Assembly: GCA_951812925.1 (NCBI GenBank)
Contig: OX638370.1
Coordinates: forward strand, 101,818,897-101,882,896
Reading direction: 5' to 3'
Length of the DNA stretch: 64,000 bases
From: Calliopum simillimum
Lineage: Eukaryota; Arthropoda; Insecta; Diptera; Lauxaniidae
Shown here piece by piece: positions 1 to 10,803 of the stretch. Position 1 is the stretch's first letter; each line of letters opens with the position of its first letter. Below the pieces are notes generated by a model. The model had not been told where the DNA came from and made no database searches. It saw only the letters and a list, made by a program, of their open reading frames with translations. The translations under genes and the position numbers were made by a program.

Positions 1-2261
1 TTGCATAGTGTTATTTGCCTCCTGCACACAACCTTCTAAGCGAACAGACTGCGCCGTGTAGCGATAACTTTGGATTTTTTTTGCTGTTCATGGGATCAGA
101 GTCCCATATTTTTGAACACTGATACTTATGTAAAATTGAACGAGGAATCGAATGGAAAAGTCAATTTTGAAAAAAAGTTGGGGGAAAAGCACAAAAAACT
201 GGTTTTTTTGGAAAAAAAATGGTTTTTTTTGGATTTTGAAAATTTTTTTGGATTTTGAAAATATTTTTATCGGAAAGCTGAGATTTTTTTACATAGAATT
301 GTATAACTTCAAAATTTCTTGCACTCAATTTTCAGGTCGTTAAAAAATAAAAGAAATAGTCATTTTTTCGTTTGATCGAAATTTGAATTGCGCGCCAAAA
401 AACCGTGGAGCAACTTTGACCACTAAAAAGTTGACGGATATTCTTCTTCTGGTCTATATTATGATATTCTATAGTTTGGTCAAAATCGGAGAACCACGGG
501 TACAAAACCATGTCGCCAATTGATGGAATGGCCCATATAAACTATTATTTAATTTACTTCCCTAATCTATCGACTTTGGTGGATATATTTGCCTCAAAGT
601 ATTTTTAATACATTTTTAAATATATGGGAGTATGTTAGAAAACAAGGTTTTTGACTTTCGACCGGTTGAAAGTCACCCCCAAAAAAACTTTGTATTGCTA
701 GGCTAGCTCAAAGGAACCCAAACTCGGGCCATATTGACGCCCAAAACACTGGGTATGGTGAACTGTAGTGAAAATTAAGTCGAGTCTTTCGCCAAAGTGA
801 AATTATTTTTTCCTTTTTATCTTTGTAAAACAATTGGCTGCCCAGAAAGGATATTTGGTATTATTTATTTAGCGAAATTTTGCAAAAACTTAAGCCACCG
901 AAGCCACTAAGAATTTCTTTCGTTTTTTAAATTTTTTCAATCAAGTATTTTTTGTTTTCTAATTTTCAATCGATTTTAAGCTTGTTTTTATGGATTTTTT
1001 AAGTTCTGCTTAGCTTTTAATATTAGTATTGTTATTTGATGTAACTTATGTACCAATAAGTAAAGCACACCAAAGGCTAAGACCGCATTTATCAAAAATT
1101 TTTTTTTAATCTCGTCCTTGAAAACATCCCATTGCCTAGGCCGATTGCCTATATAAATATGCCAAAATGTAAAGTGAACTTAAGTTTCCAAAACCTGATA
1201 CCCTGATTTTGGATCGTTAAAGGTATAGCATGTGAAATCAATGAATGAAATTTTTCGGTTAAAGTCGCCCCACCCTTGACACTTACAAAAATATTATTTT
1301 AAAGTGTGGTTTTAAATAATTGCCAATACATTTCATGGAAAAATGCTTTTTGACCGCCAGTTTAAAAATTCACGGAAAGTATTTTACAATAAAAAATAAC
1401 TCATTTATTCGTCGGGGTATACCGAAAAATGCATTTACTTCATAGAAAATTTTGAAATGTGACTTTCACTTTCAGAGCATAATAACAAAATTTATGCATG
1501 AAAATAAATGAAAATAAATTTTTGTTTTATTTTTTCTTCCTTTCTTCTTGGTAACGTAGATTTATACAATATTATATTTCTTTATTGCTCTGTCCATGAA
1601 TTTAAAATCTATTTACATAATTTCTGCTATCAACATATTGTAAATTTTCCATCAATTTTAGAGGAAAAACCTTAAACAAACACACATTTGTTTATGTACT
1701 ACAAACACAACAATATACTTATTTGTTGTACTGTAATATTAAGAGAGAATTTTTTTTTGCTATAGAATACTCTGAATAGTTAACGCGTTGTCTTCGTCAG
1801 CGTTTGTAAATAATAGCGGGAAGTGGGAAGACCCCACCATCTTAAGTTGGATAGATAGCACACAACAAAACATACACGTCTAAACAAACAAAACAAACGC
1901 CTTCATATATTTGGCACATTTCAACTAATCTTTTGAAAGGTTTGCACAATTTTCCCAAACGCTGCTATAACGTTTACTCTATGAGGCTTTATAGGCCAAC
2001 ATAACAAAGTTGATCCTACGGATAATTCTTAGAATAGTTAGCAGCAATACATAGAACGTTTTAAAGTAGTTACTCGCTTAGAAAGGGAAATTTACGCGTA
2101 AAATTATGGTGTTTGATACATTACCACATGCACTTGAGATAATTACGAATCAATGGTTTGGAAATTTATAACCTCTCGGGGTATTTGCGCTGATGTGTTT
2201 TTCATTAAAAAGAAAACAATATTTTGCAAATATATACATTAAAAGTAAACTTATTAAAGTA
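1..2261. other. AT-rich stretch without a recognisable gene
   Basis: Both strands are rich in poly-T and poly-A runs, and the only open frames (near 70-343) are short, low in complexity and overlap in two frames. I see no domain, splice structure or terminal repeat. The stretch at about 400-540, and the piece rich in C runs at about 655-770, look like worn dispersed repeat, but no second copy was found in this window. Nothing else can be supported here. Confidence 0.6.
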
Positions 2262-4487
2262 TGTACATTAGTGTGTATTGAAATATATGGGCGAGTTTTA
2301 AAACCTAATTCCACACTCAAATTATGAAAGAAGAAAGATGAACAACTCAGGAAATATAAATTTTTTGACTTTAAAATAAATTCCTAGCTGGCCAAATGGC
2401 CATTGTTTATAAAAACCGAGTGATTTTGCACTGGAGCCTATCTAACGGTAAATTTTTTTCCATAAAACACCATAGATATCGATTTGTGGTCTAAAATAAC
2501 TTATGTGTGCAAATTTTCAGAGAGATCGTATGTCGTGCAGGAGCGTCAGCAAAGGAATAAGAAACGATTATCTTCAATGAAACGAATACTTTTTATACTG
2601 GAGCCTATCTAATGGCAGATTTTTTTTCAAAAAACACTGCAGATCTCAGTTTGTAGTCGAAAACAACTTATGTTTGCAATTTTTCAGAGAGATTGTATGA
2701 CGTGCAGGAGTGTCAGCAAAGAAAAAAAAAGCACTTATTTTCAATCAAATGTTTAATTTTTGTACTAGAGTCCACCTAACGATTCATTTTTTCAAAAAAA
2801 ACTTGTGGTACTTGATTCGTCATAAAAAATAAACAATGCACCCAAATTTTAAGATAGGTGGAACGACGTGTGGGAGTGTCAGCGAAGGATTAAAAAATGG
2901 TATACAGCGATTTCTTGCCTATCGTAACAAGATCTGCCACACTCCTTCCGATTTCGCTGAAATTTGGTACATGGTGATCGTATTGCAGCACGGCGTATTT
3001 CATTTTCAAAATCTTTCGAGGAATTTAAAATGATGTAAATTACAAAAAAACCTACATTATACGAAATGTTGCATGTACTGAAATGTTAAAAAAATCATTA
3101 CTCCTATACCATTAATGGTACCATCCAAATTTTAGATTCATTTGAAAGGTAATTTTGTCTTCTTTTCTAAAAAATTATTTTGGAAGGTCGAAAATAGGTA
3201 CTATAGCGTTTTTAGTAGTTTAGTACTAAAATAGTAGTAAATTTAGTAATTTTTACCAAATACAAAACACTTTTACTTGTGCGCATAGAATGATTCAATC
3301 CCTTTCTAAAAATGATCCAAACATAAAAATGAGATAAGAAATGTTCCAGCTATGGGCCATTTTCTGATCGGACCTTTTTTTAAATTTTCAAAAAATCATA
3401 ACTTCTAAGCCTCGAGACATACCAATTTTCTCTCTTTTTTGACTGAAAGATTATTTTTATTTTCTTTCCAAAAAAAATATTTTGTAAGGTAACAAAAGTG
3501 AACACAGGCACGTTTTTTGTAGTTTAGTACTAAAATAGTAATAAATGTAGTACTTTTTATCAACTACAAAAAATTTTATTTTCAGCTTATAGCCTGATTT
3601 AATGCCTTTCCAAAACAGGTCTAAACATGAAAATTGGTTAAGAAATGGCCAAGTTATTGGTAATTATTTGAGGAGAGTTTGTTACATTTTACCTATTTTT
3701 TTTACTTTTTACACCCCTCCACAAGCCACAAAAAGAATCGCAAAATTTTTTTTTTGCCATTTTTCAAAGTTTAAGCATGAAACGAAACCATGTACCAAAT
3801 TTCAGCGATATCGGAAGGGGTGTGGCAGATCTTGTTACGATAGGCATGAAATGGCTGTATACCATTTTTTAATCCTTGGCTGACACTCCCACACGTCGTT
3901 CCACCAATCTTAAAATTTGGGTGCATAGTTTATTTTTTATGACGAATCAAGTACCACAAGTTTTTTTTGAAAAAATGAATCGTTAGATGGACTCTAGTAC
4001 AAAAATTAAACGTTTGATTGAAAATAAGTGCTTTTTTTTCTTTGCTGACACTCCTGCACGTCATACAATCTCTCTGAAAAATTGCATACATAAGTTGTTT
4101 TCGACTACGAACTGAGATCTGTAGTGTTTTTTGGAAAAAAATCTGCCGTTAGATAGGCTCCAGTACAAAAAGTATTCGTTTCATTGAAGATAATCGTTTC
4201 TTATTCCTCTGCTGACGCTCCTGCACGTCATACGAACTCTCTGAAAATTTGCACACATAAGTTATTTTAGACCACGAATCGATATCTATGGTGTTTTTGG
4301 GAAAAAAATTTACCGTTAGATAGACTCCAGTACAAAATCACTCGGTTTTTATAAACAATGGCCATTTGGCCAGCTAGGAATTTATTTTAAAGTAAAAAAA
4401 TTTATATTCCCTGAATTTTTTATCTCTCTTCTTTCATAATTTGAGTGTGGAATTGGGTGTTCGTTTTTCGATACACACTAATGTACA
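2262..4487. mobile_element. 2.2-kb foldback element with internally repeated arms
   Basis: The sequence from 2262 to about 2985 reappears as its reverse complement from about 3785 to 4487. The outer ends pair as TGTACATTAGTGTGTAT at 2262 and its complement at 4471-4487. Inside each arm a degenerate unit of about 170 bp is repeated in tandem; it begins with ACTGGAGCCTATCTAA or a variant, near 2432, 2601 and 2766. The loop at about 2990-3780 holds two related segments near 3208 and 3509, about 300 bp apart. Long inverted repeats built from shorter direct repeats are typical of foldback (FB/Galileo-like) elements. I see no transposase and no clear target-site duplication, so the class is inferred. 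The short open frames at 2836-3033 and 3602-3883 lie in the arms or loop and are not genes. Confidence 0.7.
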
Positions 4488-4955
4488 CATATAATAATTA
4501 TACAATAGATACAAAAAAAAAAATTGCGAACTATTGAACGGAAGTCGATTTTTAAAATTTTATATATAAATAGAAAAATATAGCAAAATTTGTTAATATT
4601 TTAAAAGTTAAAATCACAAGTGAAGAGCTACGAAAGAAATGATAAATATTTAAAACCTTATTTTTTGGACAAATTTCCATTGAAATTTGTTAAAAAATTT
4701 GTTCTGAAAAGAATAGGTTTCAACTTAAAAAAGATTATACGGCTTATGTCATAATTAATTTCAATTACTATTTCATGTGAAATTGAAGCATTTTTAACGA
4801 AAGTTTAAGATGTTTTACTGTTCACTGTAGAATTACCAACTAAGTATTTGGCTTTCGATTAAAATACATAAGCTATTTATTTCCATTTTCAATTTCATTT
4901 TATTTGTAAAACATTTACGTATTATAAGAACCAAGTTCTTTTATAAAATACAAAG
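4488..4955. other. AT-rich spacer
   Basis: This is poly-A/poly-T rich sequence between two foldback structures. I see no gene, repeat partner or element end in it. Confidence 0.6.
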
Positions 4956-6880
4956 CGTGTTTATTAGAGCGCCCACAAGATATATTAAATGTGCAAAGTT
5001 GTGAATTTGTTTGCTCCTCGTCCATTTCCTGAAATAAGAGGTCAAAAAAATAAGATCTCAATAAAAAATTTGGAATCGGTAGTGGAAAAAACCCAGCCGG
5101 TTTTCGATCAAAGGTTGAAAAATTGATTAAAAAAAGGTGAGTCGCTTTGACTGCCCGTTACTTCAAAACTATTCACTTTTTCGTAATGTTTTTAAGCCAA
5201 CTTTTGTAGAAAATGACTAGGTCAACATTATTTTCTCAGAAAGTTTTGGTCCGAAAATTAAATTGGATGCAAGAAAATGCATTGTTAGTTGTTATTAAAT
5301 GCATCATTTAGAACTGCTTTTTGCCTTCAAAACGAGCTATGAAATGGGCTTGTGCGACTTTTTTTCAAAAAGTTATGACCATTTTAAAATGACATCATGA
5401 AAGTTAAAAATCATGTGTGGATTCTCTATACACACAAAAAAAAAAAAAAACAACATAATATTAATGAAAAATTAATCGAATTTGAGCCAACAACAGCATT
5501 CATTGACTATAGGAATCATTTTATTGAAATTTTAGAACTTTTCGTAAAATATAGGAACGAAATTCATAAATTTTTTTTTTCATTTTTCAAAATAAAAAAA
5601 TTTACGAATTTCGTTCTTATATTTTACGAAAAGTTCTATAATTTCAATAAAATGACTCATATAGTCAATGAGTACTGTTCTTGGCTCAAATTCGATGAAT
5701 TTTTTTATGTTCTATTTTTTGTGTGTGCAATTGGCATATTGCTATATCTTTTATAATGCTATTTTAAAATGGTCATAACTTTTTAAAGAAAAATCATACA
5801 AGAGCATTCTGTAATTCATTTTGAAGAAGAAAAACAGTACTAAATGACGCATTTAATAAAAAAGACCAAAACGATTTTGTGCGTGTTCTACACAACCTCA
5901 AAAATCGTGTTTTTTGAACATTAGGGATGAAATATCTCACAAACCATAGTTGATATAGCAAATTTGCGTCCAATTTCGAAGTCAACATTAATAAATACAT
6001 CTAAAATGACTATTTTAGTTTTGGTGTGTAGTCGTTTTTTTAATATACCGTTTTTCGACCTCATTTTAAAAACCATGCCATGAACCGATTTTGAAAACTT
6101 TTTTTTCTTATTCAGTAAATGCTCGCGTAAAATTTCACATCTTTGTGCAGTTCACGACAACTTGATTGAAATTTTTTCCTTGACTGCGTGCGCGAAATTC
6201 GAAATTTTCGATTATCTCTGCTGGAACAGCCTAAAAATGCACTAAAACGAAAATAAATGCTATTTTCGTGTTCAGCGATCCCAATTTAGTTTAGAAAATA
6301 TGACTACCAAAACGGTTTCTTACCAAATTGAAAATTAAGAAGAAAAAATAAAAAAATAAATTATTTTTCTTAACTTTGAAACGAGCTCCAATTCTTCCAA
6401 ACTAATATTTTTCAATAATTTTACTTTTGAATTAATTAACATTTAATTCCCAATAACATAAGAATTCCAGAACAAATATTCCATCCTTCAAAAATTACAA
6501 AAAATCAATTTATAGAAAAAAACCATGACAATTTTCTTAAAAATTTTAAATTTTTGTACCGAGACAGCCACAAATTTAATTTTTGGACCAAAACTTTCTG
6601 AGAAGATAATGTTCACCTGGTTATTTCCTACAAAAGTTGGCTTACAAACATTACGAAAAAATGAACAGTTTTGAAGCAACAGGCAATCAAAGCGACTTGC
6701 CTTTTTTTAGTAAATTTTTCGACGTTTGATCGAAAACCAGCTGGGTTTTTTCCACTACCGATTCCAAATTTTTTTGTGAGATCTTAATTTTTTGACCTCT
6801 AATTACAGGAAATGGACGGGGAGCAAGCAAAATCAGAATTTTGCACATATGGGCGCTCTAGTGTTTATACAAATCTATGT
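4956..6880. mobile_element. Nested foldback: outer arms around an inner hairpin
   Basis: The outer arm at about 4956-5270 is the reverse complement of about 6575-6880. The shared outer end reads AGAGCGCCCA, followed by similar text including GTCCATTTCCTG. Inside it, about 5305-5585 folds back on about 5585-5862 to form a separate hairpin whose centre is near 5585. The segment 5865-6575 has no partner, so the structure is asymmetric. The simplest reading is one palindromic element with a second palindrome inside or beside its left arm. The 119-residue frame at 5397-5756 is a product of the hairpin and has no domain. No transposase is present and no duplication was found. Confidence 0.65.
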
Positions 6881-6924
6881 TTGTAAGAAAAGCAATTCGG
6901 AAAACAATAATTTGTAAATATTTC

Positions 6925-6953
6925 GTTAGGTTAGGTTAGGTTAAGTTAGGTTA
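6925..6953 (-). repeat. (TTAGG)n-like tail of the adjoining LINE fragment
   Basis: About six units of GGTTA, one varied to AGTTA, lie directly beyond the 3' end of the antisense LINE coding fragment. Read on the minus strand the order is coding end, short 3' UTR, then (CCTAA)n. This suits a retrotransposon's 3'-terminal microsatellite tail better than a telomere relic. Confidence 0.6.
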
Positions 6954-7085
6954 GAGTGGCGGCTTAGCGACGCAAACTAAACCCTAAGTTGTACTAAATA
7001 TGCTATTTTAATAATATAAAAGTGACCGGACAGACTGCTATAAGTGGATATAAAAATTTTAATTACATAACTAATGATATCTATA

Positions 7086-7560
7086 TCCAGTTAGTCCAAG
7101 CCAATTTCAATGCCGGCGATTTTGCTGAGTGTATTGAAGAAAGACTTTCCTAGTAACTTAAGTCTATCTCTAGCCAGAGCTGGGCAGTCACATGCAAGAG
7201 ATTCTTTCTCGCAACTCCGACAAAAGTAGTTGAAAGGGATACCTAGTTTTTCAGCATGCTTACCGATGGCCCAGTGTCCAGTGCAAACTACAGTAATTCT
7301 TACTATATTAATACGGTTAGTAGCTAGTAAATAAGTAGTTTTTGATCTATTATATGAAGGCCAGATTGACCTGGATATTCTACATGTAGTCAATGCTTTC
7401 CAATTATATGAGAAGATAAGCTTCTTTACTAGACCTAGCGGGGTAGGAACTTGCACCGCGCTAGTGGCGTTCTGAGAGGAGCCATTCCTTGCCAGTTTGT
7501 CAACTTTTTCGTTGGCTTCGACGTTCCTATGGCCTGGAGTCTAAACGAGCGCAAGATCAA
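7086..7560 (-). pseudogene. C-terminal piece of an RNase H-bearing non-LTR retrotransposon
   Basis: Minus-strand translation gives the end of an RNase H domain (TPGHRNVEANEK) running into the C-terminal region usual in I/LOA/R1-group ORF2. That region contains TGHWAIGKHAEKLG and FCRSC, followed by CDCPALARDRLKLLG. A stop replaces the Trp expected just before TPGH, at about 7540. An open frame of 121 residues covers 7091-7456, but homology continues upstream past its Met, so that Met is not a real start. More of the same RNase H domain lies beyond the mariner at 8911-9065. The 3' end leads into the GGTTA tail. The copy is truncated and broken. The clade within this group is uncertain. Confidence 0.75.
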
Positions 7561-7621
7561 ACCGACGCATAATGGGACGAAACTTTTTTATTTTTCTAAC
7601 TATTTTAACAGAAAAAAATTA

Positions 7622-8908
7622 TTGGGTGTACAACTTAAAAACCGCAATTTGACGGTGGATGTCCGTGCTAATAAATATCGTGAAAGCTCGAACTTTATAT
7701 ATTTGTCATTTTGAAGGTGCATTTGACAGCTGTCAAAATCAGTCAACAAAACAATTTTATCTTGTGTGCATCATTATTATTTTTCACGATGAATAACTTC
7801 GAAAATTGGAGAAAAAGACAGCATTTGCGGGAGGTTCTGTTGGGTCATTTTTTTGCAAAGAAACGTGCTGCGGAAAGTCATAGTTTGCTTGTAAAAGTTT
7901 ATGGGGACTATGCTCCAGCTGAATCAAGCTGTCGTGAGTGGTTTCGACACTTTAAAAGTGGTGATTTTGATGTCGAAGCCAAAGAACGTCCTGGTCAGCC
8001 GAAAAAGTTTGAGGATGAAGAATTGGAGGCATTACTCGATCAAGATTCATGTCAAACGCAAAAAGAACTTGCAGAACCATTGGAAGTTGATCGAGCAACA
8101 ATTTCCAGACGTTTGAAAGCCTTGGGAATTTTTCAAAAGATGGGAAATTGGTTGCCATACGAGTTGAAGCCAAGGGACGTCGAACGCCGATTTTTGATGT
8201 CCACAATGCTGCTTGAACGCCACAAAAGGAAGGGTTTTTTGCATCGTTTCGTCACTGGCGATGAGAAGTGGATCCATTACGATAATCCCAAGCGCAAAAC
8301 AGCGTATGTCAAGAAAGGTGAAGCCGGCCCATCACAGCCGAAGCCAAATATTCACGCTTCGAAGGTAATGCTCTGTATTTGGTGGGACCAGCTAGGTGTG
8401 ATCCATTATGAGCTGTTGCCAGGTGGCCAAACCATTAATGCTCAACTCTATCGTCAACAATTGATCCGATTGAAGCAGAAAATCCAGGCAGAGCGGCCAA
8501 CGTATGCGACCAGACAAGAGTCAATCATTTTCCACCACGATAACGCTCGGCCACATATTGCTGCCCCAGTCAAAAATTACCTGGAAAACAACGGATGGGA
8601 AATTTTGCCTCACCCGCTTTATAGCCCAGACCTTGCACTATCTGACTACCATTTGTTTCGATCGATGCAGAATGCCCTATCAGGAATACGGTTCACTTAA
8701 GTTCAAGATATCGAAAATTGGCTCGATTCATTTTTGGCCGCCATGCCGGCGCAATTTTTTTGGGATGGAATTCATAAATTGCCTGAAAGATGGGGAAATG
8801 TTGTAGCTTCCAATGGACAATACTCTGAATAAAATAAATTGTAACATTTTTCCACAATAAAGCATCAAATTTCGCTAACAAATTCCGGTTTTTAAATTGT
8901 ACACCCAA
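7622..8908 (+). mobile_element. mariner element, 1287 bp, nearly complete
   Basis: Terminal inverted repeats of about 28 bp start TTGGGTGTACAA at 7622 and end as the complement at 8908. They are flanked by the target dinucleotide TA at 7620-7621 and 8909-8910. Length and layout match full-length mariner elements of about 1.3 kb. It carries one transposase frame with a nonsense mutation. It sits inside an older antisense LINE fragment, so it is the younger insertion. The right-hand repeat differs from the left by a few bases. Confidence 0.93.
7789..8832 (+). pseudogene. mariner transposase, one premature stop
   Basis: The frame encodes a DD34D mariner transposase of 347 residues, the normal length for the family. 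The N-terminal helix-turn-helix region is followed by the catalytic core. Asp158 lies in VTGDEKW, Asp251 in HHDNARPH, and Asp286 in YSPDLALSDYHLF with the usual 34-residue spacing. I chose the ATG at 7789 (MNNFENW) because it is the family-type start; the frame is open back to 7711 but that extension is untranslated leader. Codon 304 (8698-8700) is TAA where the second mariner in this window has a Ser codon. The reading frame then continues to the normal end in NGQYSE. The stop removes only the last 44 residues and leaves all three catalytic Asp residues. Also, the Pro usual in the third motif is Leu here (DLALSD). It is probably inactive. The subfamily is not certain; mellifera-like is possible. 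Confidence 0.9.
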
Positions 8909-8910
8909 TA

Positions 8911-9065
8911 ATTAATTGGAAAAAGCATTTTTGAGACGCTCAAAGTACTTTGGACCCTTAGTGCGACGCCCCAGTCTGACTAATGTTTCCTTGCAGTCCG
9001 CAACTACTTTAGATTTTATTATTGTTGAATTGAGTGCTTTGATGGCGTTCATACTACTTAATATA
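8911..9065 (-). pseudogene. RNase H fragment of the LINE split by mariner
   Basis: On the minus strand this reads MNAIKALNSTIIKSKVV followed by ADCKETLVRLG. That is the central RNase H helix region that normally precedes the TPGHRN motif found on the other side of the mariner (about 7540). The two halves are therefore one LINE fragment interrupted by the mariner. About 100 bp of extra sequence near the junction is not explained. No intact frame joins the halves. Confidence 0.6.
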
Positions 9066-9080
9066 ACTAAAATAACAATT

Positions 9081-9500
9081 AAAATAATTCGATAGTTTTA
9101 TTTTAAGTGTTTTAATGTAAAAATTTAATTATTCGTTAATACAATTAAAGTAACGCAAAAGAGAAAAATGCTTACTGAGTTAAGAAATAGTGATTGCCTA
9201 AATCAACCTTCTTCCTTGAGTAAGACTAAACGAGGTGAATTTATAAAGTTGAATCTAATAAAGAAATGGCTCGTAACTGAATGACTGAATTGGAGTTTAG
9301 CATACAAGTGGTATGGGATATTGGTTTGGATAAGTTTATGAAGAAATATATGACCGTCCAGTGAAAAAAGTACCTTATCTTCACAAAATAAGAAATTATT
9401 TTCTTGCATTTTCTTAAAATACATTCAATTTTAAATAAAATGACACCTCGATCATTGAAAAATTCTAAAAATTTTCTGAAATTTTTTTGAAATCATAAAA
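9081..9500. other. AT-rich spacer
   Basis: I see no gene, terminal repeat or repeat partner. The 73-codon minus-strand frame at 9203-9424 has no recognisable domain. Confidence 0.55.
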
Positions 9501-9502
9501 TC

Positions 9503-10295
9503 AACTGTAACTTTTGGCCTGGCCAAAAAATAAATACCCTACACTGCAGTATTTTGAAGCTTTTGGTTATAAAGAAGTTGCCACGCCCTCTTGTCCGAGT
9601 TCGTCTAGTTTAAGCTTAGAGGGTACATTTATAGTCCTTCGTATTTGAGTGAAATTTAGTTGGATTATCTCAAAAAACTCTTCAGTATAGCATTTTGAAA
9701 CTTTTGCTTATTTAAGAGGTGCCACGCCCCATTGTCTGAATTCACCAAATTCTTGTTGAGATCTTTCAATTATAATTTTTAGTATCTGAGTCAAATTTGG
9801 TTCGAATATATCAAAAAACGTTTTCAGTATAGCGTTTTGAAGCTTTTGCTTATATGGGAGGTGCCACGCCCTCTTCTCCAAATTCGCCTTGTATTTTTTA
9901 GAACTTGCGCTCACAATTTGTAGTACTTATGTGTATTTTGGTTGCATTTTCGTGAAAAATACTCCTAAAATTCCATTTTGAATATATTTTTTGTATGGGC
10001 GGTAGGCGTGTCCGTAGACCGATTTCGCTCATTTTCAATCCCCCGAGCTAACTTTGACAACAATGGCTGTGCATCAAATTTCATTGAATTATCTTGCTTA
10101 GTTTTCCCAAAAAGTGTATTTCCACACACAGCCAGCCAGCCAGCCATCCAGCCAGACAGACGGACATGGCTATATCGACTCAGGAGGTGACGCTGATTAA
10201 GAATATATATACATTTCTATATCTGCCACGCCTCCTTCTGTGCGTTACAAACGGAAGGACAAAGTGAATATACTCTGGGTGTAGGGTATAAAAAC
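9503..10295 (-). mobile_element. INE-1/DINE-1-like element, copy 1
   Basis: Read on the minus strand the element starts with a run into TATACCCTACACCC. It passes through ATTCTTGATCAG and AGCCATGTCCGTCTGTC with GGCT-type microsatellite, then a conserved block, and ends with the palindrome TTGGCCAGGCCAA. The core text is very close to Drosophila INE-1, a Helentron-associated non-autonomous family. Towards the 3' end it has three degenerate tandem units of about 140 bp, each with GGTGCCACGCCC (near 9581, 9720 and 9860). The last few bases, expected to be CTAG, are degraded in this copy. There is no coding capacity. Confidence 0.85.
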
Positions 10296-10800
10296 GCAAG
10301 TTTATAGATATCGGAGTTCAAAGTTTGTCAATTATCAATTTTTACAGGGTAGCGGTTCGGTAATATCGCTGTTATTGGTCAAATCAGTTGTAGAATGTTC
10401 AGAAAATGCGAAATACCTTGCTAAAAAGTATTCTATTGGTGTATGAGTCAAACAAAACAAAATGTTAATTCCGATCGGATAATATTTTTATTATACCTTT
10501 GAAAATCGGATAAACGCTATTTATAGAATTTGACTTTAATCGAAACAATCTATCTTTGAAACTATTTGAATTAGGTAAATGAAACTTGGTACAAAAATGA
10601 ATAATATTTGAGGAAATAGCATCCAAAATAAATATGGGCGGTGCCACGCTTATTCAATCCCAAATTTGTCGTATCTTTGGAACTATTTATCTCATATGAA
10701 TGAGATTAAGTACATACGCACTTGGTTAAAATTTTCATTTTTGCGATAGGTGTAGTAACTATGGGATTAGCTGAAAAGTAATCATCATATTGTATTAGTA
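10296..10800. other. Spacer with worn dispersed repeat
   Basis: There is no gene. The stretch at about 10465-10760 contains GGGCGGTGCCACGC and text about a fading upstream sequence similar in style to the repeats at 38.7-40 kb and 56.0-56.4 kb. It is probably an old member of the same loosely related group. Boundaries cannot be set. Confidence 0.4.
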
Positions 10801-10803
10801 TTA

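Noticed and set aside
5397..5756. 119-codon open frame
   Set aside because: It lies across the centre of a palindrome and has no domain; it reflects AT-rich inverted repeats.
6925..6953. Telomere relic or chromosome fusion point
   Set aside because: The array is short and sits exactly at the 3' end of a LINE fragment, so a retrotransposon tail is the simpler reading.
7711..7788. Upstream extension of the mariner transposase frame
   Set aside because: The family start is the Met at 7789; the extension covers the untranslated leader.
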